A stretch of 12,480 nucleotides of DNA from Bacteroidia bacterium (lineage in GTDB: Bacteria > Bacteroidota > Bacteroidia > JABDFU01). The notes beneath the pieces are model-generated. The model was not told where the DNA came from. It ran no database searches and was given only the letters and a program-made list of their open reading frames with translations. The stretch is taken from assembly GCA_020849195.1 (NCBI GenBank), contig JADLGT010000303.1:1-12480 (forward strand), given 5' to 3'. This document shows, piece by piece, positions 1 through 7,314 of this stretch (the stretch's first letter is position 1; the number at the start of each line of letters is the position of its first letter). The translations under genes were made by a program, and so were the position numbers.

Positions 1-177
1 TATATGAAGATATGGTGCTATTGCTACATTATTTCCAATGGTTACCTCAAAGGCTCCTTCTATCACAATAGGCAAATATAAATCAACGTTAACGCCGCAT
101 CTTTTCAGTTTTGATTTTTTGTTCTCAACCTGCCACTTTAAAATTTTCTTATGAAAATAAGATATTAACCTATTCAT
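1..177 (-). CDS. Hexapeptide-repeat acyltransferase, N-terminal fragment (cut by window edge)
   Basis: The first 59 codons of a gene that runs off the left edge. The ATG at 177 is the first start after the ABC ATPase stop, with only 2 nt between them (TGA-AC-ATG), so the two genes are almost certainly co-transcribed. A basic N-terminal stretch (MNRLISYFHKKILKW) is followed from about residue 34 by short hydrophobic steps (LPIVIEG, VTIGNNVAIAP) with the I-G-x-x-x-x-I/V-x-x periodicity of a left-handed beta-helix. This is the fold of sugar and serine O-acetyltransferases of the WbbJ/LacA/CysE type. Its place after a polysaccharide-export ATPase suggests it acetylates a surface glycan or its precursor; that is inference. 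The acceptor cannot be named and the catalytic His lies outside the window. Confidence 0.72.
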   Translation of the reverse strand, partial: MNRLISYFHKKILKWQVENKKSKLKRCGVNVDLYLPIVIEGAFEVTIGNNVAIAPYLHI

Positions 178-179
178 GT

Positions 180-1439
180 TCAATTTTTACTTGTCCATTT
201 ACCGATAAGAAAATTCATTCCGATGCGACTATCAAATTTTTTTCCGTCATTGAATATAGCATTTGAAACAAACACCTCACAATGCTCAACCCAATCAACA
301 AATTCTTTCTTTTCATTAAAAATTCCTGCTGATAAATAATAAGTACCGGGCGCAAGGGCATTATTGAATTCGACAACAAAGTTCGATTTGCCCACCGGAA
401 TATCAAAGTCGGAATAGCTGTCTCTTTGAAACAAGCTAGAAACCGGCTGCTCTTCGGAGTTATATATCAATACAAAAATTTCTGCTTTTGGAATTATCTC
501 TTTTGCCTCAACAACAAATTCAATCTTTACACTTTGAAAAATATTTGCTCCTAACTCGCTACTTCCATTCTCGGCAACTATCACTTTTTCAATTTTAGCA
601 CTTGCTGTTTGTTTAATGTGGGTATAATCGCTAACAGATGATCTGTCGAAAATAGTTTTCAAATAAAAATTAACTACTTCATTAATATGTCCTGTTTTAT
701 GAACTTGTCCATTTTTCAAATAAATTCCGGATGTGCACAAATTTTTCACTGCCAACAAATTATGGCTCACAAACAACACCGTTCTTCCTTGTCCGCTTAC
801 TTCTTTCATTTTTCCCAAACATTTTTTTTGAAATTCGGCATCGCCTACGGCCAACACTTCATCTATTACTAATATTTCGGGTTCGAGGTGTGCTGCAACA
901 GCAAAAGCTAAGCGCACATACATTCCCGAAGAGTAGCGTTTAACGGGGGTATCGATGTAGCGTTCAACACCACTAAATTCAACTATTTCATCAAACTTGT
1001 TTCTGATTTCTTGTTTGCTCATTCCTAAAATAGCACCGTTCAGAAAAATATTTTCCCTGCCGCTTAATTCCGGGTGAAAACCTGTTCCCACTTCTAATAA
1101 AGATGCAATACGACCTTTGGTTTTAATAACACCTGTTGTTGGCTGCGTAACTCTCGATAATATTTTAAGCAAGGTTGATTTGCCTGCACCGTTTTTACCT
1201 ATTATGCCCAACACTTCGCCCTGTTTTACTTCAAACGAAATATCGCGTAAGGACCAAACGTAATCGCTCGCTCCGGCAGTGGCTCTGTCATTAGCTTCTC
1301 CTATTTTCAAATACGGATCGTCCTTCCCTCTTATTTTATACCATAGCCGGTTAAGGTCGTGCGACAAGGTGCCGGTTCCTATATTTCCTAAACGGTATTG
1401 TTTGGAAAGGTTTTCAGCTTTTATAACTGTAGCGCCCAT
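180..1439 (-). CDS. Wzt-like polysaccharide export ABC transporter ATP-binding protein
   Basis: Complete 419-residue cytoplasmic ATPase that would power export of a lipid-linked O-antigen, teichoic-acid-like or capsular glycan through a Wzm/TagG-type permease. The Walker A loop is GKNGAGKST (residues 81-89), the signature motif YSSGM (169-173), Walker B ends in VIDE (191-194), and the switch histidine is in VSHN (H226). Between the first strand and Walker A is the roughly 45-residue insertion with GTGTLSHDLNR typical of this subfamily. Residues about 270-415 form an extra beta-rich region like the Wzt C-terminal domain, which in E. coli O8/O9a Wzt recognises the terminal sugar of the glycan. 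The start is an ATG with no better upstream choice. It is the first gene of its operon here: the permease normally found just before it is absent and nrdJ lies upstream, so its partner must be elsewhere. The acyltransferase follows directly. Confidence 0.93.
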   Translation of the reverse strand: MGATVIKAENLSKQYRLGNIGTGTLSHDLNRLWYKIRGKDDPYLKIGEANDRATAGASDYVWSLRDISFEVKQGEVLGIIGKNGAGKSTLLKILSRVTQPTTGVIKTKGRIASLLEVGTGFHPELSGRENIFLNGAILGMSKQEIRNKFDEIVEFSGVERYIDTPVKRYSSGMYVRLAFAVAAHLEPEILVIDEVLAVGDAEFQKKCLGKMKEVSGQGRTVLFVSHNLLAVKNLCTSGIYLKNGQVHKTGHINEVVNFYLKTIFDRSSVSDYTHIKQTASAKIEKVIVAENGSSELGANIFQSVKIEFVVEAKEIIPKAEIFVLIYNSEEQPVSSLFQRDSYSDFDIPVGKSNFVVEFNNALAPGTYYLSAGIFNEKKEFVDWVEHCEVFVSNAIFNDGKKFDSRIGMNFLIGKWTSKN

Positions 1440-1737
1440 TTAAATTAAACTTGGAAAATCTTCTCTTATAAATTCGCTCCTAAATTAGGAAAATTTCACC
1501 TGACTTATGAACTGTATCCTGCAAGCCAGAACAGTTTGTTTATACAAATGTAGGGATAAGGCATTGGCAATAGACACAACGCGAAGCTCAATAAATAGTG
1601 TTTATGCAAAGCTGATACGATTTTTTAAGATGAAGCAGGTCGGTGAATTTATCATGGGCATGCGCTCGCTGATTCTGACTATACAACGAACCATTAACAT
1701 ATAACTACCGCCAGCAATGTATTGCCAAAATTGGGGC
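1440..1737. other. Intergenic region between nrdJ and the ABC ATPase; no convincing gene
   Basis: This stretch of 298 nt lies between the nrdJ stop and the ABC ATPase start, both on the minus strand. A plus-strand ORF of 65 codons (1507-1704) has no recognisable motif and antisense orientation, and I do not call it. The side near nrdJ contains the 12-nt palindrome GCAATG/TATTGC but no T-tract, so it is not a convincing terminator. The only regulatory-looking signal is a -7 box at 1545-1552. Confidence 0.5.
1545..1552 (-). promoter_or_regulatory. Candidate -7 box for the ABC ATPase operon
   Basis: The minus strand reads TACATTTG, a perfect match to the Bacteroidota consensus TAnnTTTG, about 105 nt upstream of the ABC ATPase start and in the right orientation. 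There is no TTTG at the usual 19-20 nt further upstream; the nearest TTG is 24 nt away. The call therefore rests on the -7 element alone. Confidence 0.4.
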
Positions 1738-4254
1738 TTAACATAAACTATACCCGCAACTTTTGCATTTTAAACACCCTTCTTCAAACACAAGTCCATC
1801 GTGGTCTCCGCACGAATTGCATTTTCTGTTCGTGGGAGTCGAACCATCGCTTACATACCTTTTTAATGCTCGGGTAACGCCGCTTTTCCATGTGTTAATG
1901 TTGTCGCTATCTAATTTTAAGTTTTCAACAAGGTCTATCACTTGTGGTAATGGCATACTTTGGCGCAATACGCCCGAAATTAATTTTGCGTAATTCCAGT
2001 ATTCCGGATTAAAAGAGCGCGACAATCCTTCAACGGTTTTGTAATTTCCTTCTCCATCAGTGTATCTGAAATCGTATTGCGAACCCGAATTGGTAATTTG
2101 TTTTATCACCCAGCCTTTATCAACATTTAGAGGAACAAAAAATTTATCGTCTTCACGGCCTGTAAATATTTCGTAAGGTCTATCGTTTAGCAAGCCCACA
2201 ACGGCTACCCAGTGTTCATCCGCATTTCTAAACCGCACAACTTCCGCATCAAGTGTTTTGGGTCGTGAAAGAGTTTCATTCTTTTGGGCAGAAGATTGAT
2301 TGGACACAAGCACTCCGCTTCTTGCGCCATCACGATAAACCGTTATTCCTTTTAGCCCGCGCTTCCAGGCTTCCATGTAAATAGTTCCCACCTGTTCAAC
2401 AGATATGTTTGAAGGGAGGTTAATGGTTGAACTGATAGAATGGGTTACATATTTTTGAATTAACGCCTGTAATTCGATGCGCCTCAGCCAGTCAATTTCA
2501 GAAGCTGTTGAACCCCAATACGGACTTTTAGAAATTTCGGTTTGACCGCTAATATCCATCCATTGTTTAAACTTAGCATGTAATACTTTAAACTCTTGCC
2601 ATGCATCTCCAAGCTCGTCAACAAAATCAACTTTATTGTTTTTATCATCCGAATTAATTTTTTTTCGCCGTTTGTACGATAACATATACACAGGTTCTAT
2701 TCCCGATGAAGTTTGTGTAAGAATACTGAGGCTTCCGGTAGGGGCTACTGTACTTATGGAAATGTTGCGCCGTCCGTACTTTATCATGCGTTTGTAAACG
2801 CGAGGAAATTCTTTCTTCAACATTTGCACAAAGTCCGATTTGTTTTCGTAACGCGGGTTGAAAGAGGCGAATTTTCCGCGTTCGATAGCAAGATCGATGG
2901 AGCTTTCAAACTCGGCCTCACATTTTATTTTCATTATTTTTTCGACAGCTACTAATGCTTCCTGCGAATCGAATTTATGCCCTAAGGCGGCCAAGGTATC
3001 GCCTAAGGCCGTAAAGCCTAATCCGGTGCGCCTTCCTTTTTTTCCGGTACGGTATAAAAGCTTCCATGTGTCAATTTCAATTTGCTTGACTGCTTCGGAC
3101 TCTGGGTCGCGCTTAACTTTCTTTAGTATTCGCTCAATGGCTTCAAGTTCAAGGTCAACTAAATCGTCCATCAAACGCTGAGCTTCATAAACTACTTCAT
3201 AAAATTTTGTGTAATTAAATTTTACATGTGGAGTAAACGGATTTTCTACCAATCCAAACAAGTTCAAGGCAATAAGCCGGCAACTGTCGCCTCCTTGCAT
3301 CGCAATTTCCGAACACGGATTTGTAGATACGTTTTTAAAGCCCGGATAAACCGATGAGGTAGAATAGCTGTGCTGTTTGTCCCAAAATATAAGTCCGGGC
3401 TCGGCAGTAGTATGCGCACAGCGTACAATGGTTTTCCATAATTCACTTGCTTTAACTGCTTGTTGTATAGCAGGCTGTTTGCTGTTGACCGGCCAGTGCA
3501 ATAAAAAATTTTCGTTGCCGGTTACGGCATTCATAAATTTATCCGAAAGACGTACAGAAATATTTGCTCCCGTAATTTTTGACAAATCCTGTTTAACGGC
3601 AACAAACTTCGCAATATCCGGGTGAGCCACATCCATCGTAATCATGAGCGCACCACGCCGTCCTTTCTGTGCAACTTCGCGGGTGGTGTTGGAGTAGCGT
3701 TCCATAAATGATACTGCACCCGATGTTGTACGGGCAGCATTGGATACTGGGTTTCCTTCCGGTCTTAATGAAGATACATCAATGCCTACACCACAGCGGC
3801 GTTTAAATAATTGCGCCAACTGATGATCGGTATATAAAATTCCGCCATACGAATCTTCAATCTCGGGCAACACAACACAATTGGAATAAGATGCCAACAC
3901 GTTAGGGTTACCTAAAGAAGCCATCACACTTCCCTGAGGAACGATGTAGTTAAATTTTTTAAAAAAGTTAAAAATTTTCTCTTCGGTTAATGCCTCGCGA
4001 CGCTGCCCGTACTCCGACAGATTTTTTTTTGTGCTGTTTTTTTTGTGCTGTTTTTTTTCAATGCGGGCAAACTCTTTTGCCATGCGCCGGTGCATATCGT
4101 CGGGACTTGATTCAAGCAATTCTCCGGCTTCGTTGCGTAACGCATATTTATTTATCCAGGTAGTGGCTGCTAATTCATCGTCATTAAAATAAATGAGACA
4201 TGTTTTTAATACATCATTGTAAGAATAGATTTTATGCGATGTTGCTTTTTTCAT
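1738..4254 (-). CDS. nrdJ: Adenosylcobalamin-dependent (class II) ribonucleoside-diphosphate reductase
   Basis: Complete 838-residue enzyme that reduces ribonucleotides to deoxyribonucleotides in the cytoplasm, using adenosylcobalamin to make a thiyl radical, so it needs no oxygen and no NrdB subunit. Class II landmarks are all present. SNC126VVL holds one redox cysteine. NPC314SE carries the thiyl-radical cysteine with its catalytic Asn312 and Glu316. The partner redox cysteine C325 is 11 residues on, the same spacing as C322/C333 recalled for Thermotoga maritima NrdJ. PTGSLSI (505-511) is the phosphate-binding loop. The C-terminus has six cysteines (812, 815, 827, 830, 833, 838), read as a zinc ribbon followed by a CGYSLC redox arm. 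No ATP-cone is evident. The ATG at 4254 has no Shine-Dalgarno. No cobalamin riboswitch is visible upstream. Residues about 67-88 form a lysine-rich linker that I do not recall in relatives, encoded partly by a 14-nt tandem repeat. Confidence 0.96.
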   Translation of the reverse strand: MKKATSHKIYSYNDVLKTCLIYFNDDELAATTWINKYALRNEAGELLESSPDDMHRRMAKEFARIEKKQHKKNSTKKNLSEYGQRREALTEEKIFNFFKKFNYIVPQGSVMASLGNPNVLASYSNCVVLPEIEDSYGGILYTDHQLAQLFKRRCGVGIDVSSLRPEGNPVSNAARTTSGAVSFMERYSNTTREVAQKGRRGALMITMDVAHPDIAKFVAVKQDLSKITGANISVRLSDKFMNAVTGNENFLLHWPVNSKQPAIQQAVKASELWKTIVRCAHTTAEPGLIFWDKQHSYSTSSVYPGFKNVSTNPCSEIAMQGGDSCRLIALNLFGLVENPFTPHVKFNYTKFYEVVYEAQRLMDDLVDLELEAIERILKKVKRDPESEAVKQIEIDTWKLLYRTGKKGRRTGLGFTALGDTLAALGHKFDSQEALVAVEKIMKIKCEAEFESSIDLAIERGKFASFNPRYENKSDFVQMLKKEFPRVYKRMIKYGRRNISISTVAPTGSLSILTQTSSGIEPVYMLSYKRRKKINSDDKNNKVDFVDELGDAWQEFKVLHAKFKQWMDISGQTEISKSPYWGSTASEIDWLRRIELQALIQKYVTHSISSTINLPSNISVEQVGTIYMEAWKRGLKGITVYRDGARSGVLVSNQSSAQKNETLSRPKTLDAEVVRFRNADEHWVAVVGLLNDRPYEIFTGREDDKFFVPLNVDKGWVIKQITNSGSQYDFRYTDGEGNYKTVEGLSRSFNPEYWNYAKLISGVLRQSMPLPQVIDLVENLKLDSDNINTWKSGVTRALKRYVSDGSTPTNRKCNSCGDHDGLVFEEGCLKCKSCGYSLC
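4023..4058 (-). repeat. 14-nt tandem repeat with A8/A9 runs inside nrdJ
   Basis: On the plus strand the unit TTTTTTTTGTGCTG occurs at 4023-4036 and 4037-4050 and then as a partial copy of eight T at 4051-4058. One further T precedes the array, making a run of nine. Because 14 is not a multiple of three, the copies are read in different frames (KKQH, then KKNST, then KKN; residues 67-78). Gain or loss of one unit, or one-base slippage in any of the three homopolymers, would shift the nrdJ frame after about 8% of the protein. Confidence 0.93.
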
Positions 4255-4270
4255 TTGACTTTTATAACTG

Positions 4271-4278
4271 TAAATTTA
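4271..4278 (-). promoter_or_regulatory. Possible weak -7 box for nrdJ
   Basis: The minus strand reads TAAATTTA, one mismatch from TAnnTTTG, 16 nt upstream of the nrdJ ATG. No -33 TTTG is found at standard spacing. If real, the leader would be only about 10 nt, too short for a riboswitch. Low confidence. Confidence 0.22.
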
Positions 4279-4313
4279 ATCGAGATTGGGCAAGTCTCCT
4301 AAAGTAGGAAAAT

Positions 4314-4321
4314 TAAATTTG
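4314..4321 (+). promoter_or_regulatory. Candidate -7 box for the metallophosphoesterase gene
   Basis: The plus strand reads TAAATTTG followed by C, a perfect TAnnTTTG match, about 85 nt upstream of the metallophosphoesterase start and in the correct orientation. The expected -33 TTTG is not at 19-20 nt; a TTG lies 25 nt upstream. It sits in the 152-nt divergent region shared with nrdJ. Confidence 0.42.
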
Positions 4322-4406
4322 CACAAACCCGGTTACGCAAGTCTTCGCCTGAAAAAAATACGGGTAGGTCTTACAATAGAACTGTGTTTGTTTCGTCTTA
4401 TATATT

Positions 4407-5684
4407 ATGCACGCCTCCACTTCAACTATCCTATTCAGGATTTGCACTGTATTATTGTTTTTAATTGCCATTGATGTTTACACATTCCGTAGTGTAAAAA
4501 CCGGATTTTCATTCGTTCAATCTTCGATAGTAAAAAATAGTATTTATTGGACGTATTGGAGCGTGAATATTCTGTTTGTGCTTACAGTTGTTTATGCGCT
4601 GGTTCATTTTAACAAATTTGCCGGACCTCCAAAATATTTTTCGGCAATACTTATGGGTTCGTTTGTGTTGTTATATATTCCGAAACTTATTGTCGTTTGT
4701 TTTTTACTGGTTGAAGACATTGGTCGTATGCTGCGGGCAGGCGGAGTGGGTGTTGCCAAACTTGTGTCGGATAATTTTGCAGCTACGCCTTATTTTGAGA
4801 GCCGCCGTAAATTTATCAGCCAATTGGCTTTGGGGTTGGCAAGTATTCCATTCATCTCTATATTATACGGTATTACCAAAGGGAAGTATAATTATAAAAT
4901 CCACCGTGTTACACTAAAATTTAAAGATTTGCCCGAGGCATTTGATGGGCTCACCATTACTCAACTGTCGGATGCGCATGTAGGCAGTTTCGACGATGAA
5001 GCTAAAGTAAAACAGGCAATTGATTTGGCAAACAAACAAAAATCGGATTTGATTTTTTTTACGGGCGATTTGGTAAATAATTTCGCCCGCGAGATGGATG
5101 AGTGGATGAATTTATTCGGGCAGCTACACGCACCCATGGGTAAATACTCGATATTAGGTAATCATGATTACGGCGATTATGTAAGCTGGCACTCGGACGA
5201 GGAAAAACAGCAAAACCTAAACCGACTAAAAGAAATACACCGCGAACTCGGTTTTAAATTATTGCTCAACGAACATACTACAATTGAAAAAAATGGACAA
5301 CACTTTTCGCTTATCGGCCTTGAAAACTGGGGTGCCGGCGGTTTTGCCAAATATGGAGATTTAGAAAAATCGTTGGCGAATGTTGACGACAATTCTTTTA
5401 AACTTTTGTTATCACACGATCCCTCGCATTGGGATGCACAAGTACTCGATCACCCCAAGCACGTTCATCTTACTTTAGCCGGACACACACACGGTATGCA
5501 GTTTGGAATTGAAGTGCCCGGAATAAAATGGAGTCCCGTTAAATACCGCTATCCGCGCTGGGCCGGGCTGTATGAAGAAAAAAATAAATACCTGTATGTT
5601 AATCGCGGTTTTGGTTTTATTGGCTTCCCGGGCCGTGTAGGTATTTGGCCAGAAATTACTGTAATTACCCTCCTAAAGGTTTGA
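4407..5684 (+). CDS. Membrane-anchored calcineurin-like metallophosphoesterase
   Basis: A 425-residue protein with about four hydrophobic helices (roughly 8-27, 48-68, 78-103 and 136-157), the last preceded by a basic RRK, then a soluble phosphoesterase domain (about 165-425). The dimetal-site motifs appear in the family order: SDAH (D189, H191), GDLVN (D221, N224), GNHDY (N252, H253, D254), SHDP (H337) and AGHTHG (H360, H362). This matches the YkuE/YaeI-type branch. YaeI-like relatives act on phospholipid-linked substrates such as UDP-2,3-diacylglucosamine, but the substrate here is not readable. It is the only plus-strand gene in the window. It diverges from nrdJ across a 152-nt gap and converges on the GT-C-like gene with 4 nt between stop codons, so their transcripts probably overlap. 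The ATG at 4407 retains the first membrane helix and follows a good -7 box. Confidence 0.92.
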   Translation: MHASTSTILFRICTVLLFLIAIDVYTFRSVKTGFSFVQSSIVKNSIYWTYWSVNILFVLTVVYALVHFNKFAGPPKYFSAILMGSFVLLYIPKLIVVCFLLVEDIGRMLRAGGVGVAKLVSDNFAATPYFESRRKFISQLALGLASIPFISILYGITKGKYNYKIHRVTLKFKDLPEAFDGLTITQLSDAHVGSFDDEAKVKQAIDLANKQKSDLIFFTGDLVNNFAREMDEWMNLFGQLHAPMGKYSILGNHDYGDYVSWHSDEEKQQNLNRLKEIHRELGFKLLLNEHTTIEKNGQHFSLIGLENWGAGGFAKYGDLEKSLANVDDNSFKLLLSHDPSHWDAQVLDHPKHVHLTLAGHTHGMQFGIEVPGIKWSPVKYRYPRWAGLYEEKNKYLYVNRGFGFIGFPGRVGIWPEITVITLLKV

Positions 5685-5688
5685 GCAT

Positions 5689-6993
5689 TCATTTTCCGAA
5701 ATAGGGATAGGCAAACCCGTAACGAATATAGAGATCGAATACCTGCTGCGAAAGTACCATAGCAAAAATATAAATCAATAGCCCGCCGTGAAAAATCTTA
5801 AGATACACAGGAGCTCCGGGGCTGAACGCTTGTTTCAGTTTGTTAAAATAAATCGGCAGGCAACAGCCCAGCATAAGGGCATAAAACAAACCTATATGCC
5901 GGGTATTAAAAATATGCACCAGCGTGTGTTGAACCATTAGTAAGGACCACGAAAAAGTAGCGACACACAGGCATAAAAGTATTTTAAAAAGTTTAGGATT
6001 GTTTTTTTTCACCGTTCTAAAACACATTGCGCCAATAATAATCATCGCCCAACCGGGTACAAGAAAAAAACGTTCAATACGGTTTGGCCAGTATAACCCA
6101 ATCAAAGCTATTCTATCGTACCAATAAACAGGACGACCTAATTCATTAATATATCCCGCTTGGGTTTCACCGGCGGTGCGTTGAAAAAAGGCATTCTTCA
6201 AATCGGCTATTGCAGATTGAATGGAGCCGAAGTAAAATATATTTTGCAGCAAATGAAACCCGAAACCCAATGTGGCTGCCAGCCCAAGCACAAACACCTC
6301 TTTGGTTAAAATACTTTTGTTGTATATAATGCTGAAGCCAACAGTTACTACTGCGGCATAAAGTATTCCGTCGAATGAAACATTGGCGATGATGAAAAAA
6401 ACAAGAGCCAAAATAGCCAGTCGTATTTTTCCGGGAGCTTTCGCTTCATAATATAAATACAATAAAAACACATAGAGCCATTTGTAAAACTCCTCGTACA
6501 AATGCTTGTGAAGATTATCGGCCCAGGCGATAAAATAATTCGACAACACTATAATACTCCCTGCTATTAATGCCCATTTTTTATCGGGCAACATTGTAAT
6601 AAGTGTTTTGAATAGCAGAAAAAATAAAATTACCGAAAATAGAACCGGTGTAATTCGCAACAGCTTATCGGACTTTGTGTTTAATATTTTTGCGGTTATT
6701 CCGTTGATTATATCGGGATATGCAGGGTAGTGTGTATAAACCCCTGTACCTTTGGTATCAAAATCTCCTTTGTAATCCAACACCGGCAAAGCAAATGTTT
6801 TTTTAAATCCATAATCGTGAAAAAATTGTGCCGCCGAATAGGTAAATTTATCTGTATATCCATCGCCATGAATAGAGTCTCTGCCCTTGTTCGAATTATA
6901 CAGATCTATATTTGCAACTCTCCACAAAACAAGAATAAATACAAATACAAAAATTAGGTAAACGTAACGCGGTAATTGAATAAAAAAATTCAT
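5689..6993 (-). CDS. Polytopic membrane protein, GT-C-like glycosyltransferase candidate
   Basis: A 434-residue integral membrane protein with about 10 hydrophobic segments (near 9-25, 113-133, 139-157, 167-182, 189-220, 233-255, 308-326, 334-355, 368-384 and 399-420). Like ArnT/PMT-type GT-C enzymes, it has one N-terminal helix and then a long extracytoplasmic loop (about 27-110). That loop carries an acidic motif (GD44GYTD48) and THYPAYPD (87-94), where GT-C enzymes place their catalytic acid. It would use a lipid-linked sugar to modify a glycan, lipid or protein outside the inner membrane. This rests on topology and loop motifs, not on an unmistakable signature, and the donor and acceptor are unknown. 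It stands alone: its 3' end meets the phosphoesterase and a 321-nt gap lies upstream. No clean TAnnTTTG box precedes its ATG. Confidence 0.68.
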   Translation of the reverse strand: MNFFIQLPRYVYLIFVFVFILVLWRVANIDLYNSNKGRDSIHGDGYTDKFTYSAAQFFHDYGFKKTFALPVLDYKGDFDTKGTGVYTHYPAYPDIINGITAKILNTKSDKLLRITPVLFSVILFFLLFKTLITMLPDKKWALIAGSIIVLSNYFIAWADNLHKHLYEEFYKWLYVFLLYLYYEAKAPGKIRLAILALVFFIIANVSFDGILYAAVVTVGFSIIYNKSILTKEVFVLGLAATLGFGFHLLQNIFYFGSIQSAIADLKNAFFQRTAGETQAGYINELGRPVYWYDRIALIGLYWPNRIERFFLVPGWAMIIIGAMCFRTVKKNNPKLFKILLCLCVATFSWSLLMVQHTLVHIFNTRHIGLFYALMLGCCLPIYFNKLKQAFSPGAPVYLKIFHGGLLIYIFAMVLSQQVFDLYIRYGFAYPYFGK

Positions 6994-7314
6994 CTCGTAT
7001 TTTTTACAACAGCTTTTGCTAAATGATGGATCGGTGGGCTCCGAAGGTATAGGGTTTTAGCAATAAAATTACTACTGTCCGACTAAAATTATGAAAAGGA
7101 GGGGTGTGGTATTGATAATGGTTTACAAGGACAAACGACAAGACCATCCGGCTATAACTGTCTTTTCCACTGCCGTCTAATTTTTATGATACGATAATGT
7201 GCCCACTCATGCCCTATAAAAACTCTGAAATTATTAATGAGGCGAGGGGAGCGTCGAAAATTATGAACAGGGACTTCAACTACACGTTGATTCCACCAGC
7301 CAATTGAGCAATAA
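6994..7314. other. 321-nt intergenic stretch with no convincing gene
   Basis: This lies between the GT-C-like gene start and the T9SS gene stop. Six-frame reading gives only short ORFs. The best plus-strand one begins at 7197 and has 36 codons, with no recognisable motif. No rho-independent terminator is visible. A small interrupted dyad TCGG/CCGA is at 7031-7044. It may hold a decayed gene or insertion-sequence remnant, but nothing in the sequence proves that. Confidence 0.45.

Noticed and set aside
1507..1704. Plus-strand ORF of 65 codons between nrdJ and the ABC ATPase
   Set aside because: No recognisable motif, poor amino-acid composition for a small protein, no promoter, and antisense to the likely leader of the ABC operon.
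1715..1737. Possible nrdJ terminator around GCAATGTATTGC
   Set aside because: The palindrome has almost no loop and no T-tract follows on the minus strand.
7197..7307. Plus-strand 36-codon ORF (MCPLMPYKNSE...)
   Set aside because: Too short, no motif and no promoter; chance ORF in an intergenic stretch.
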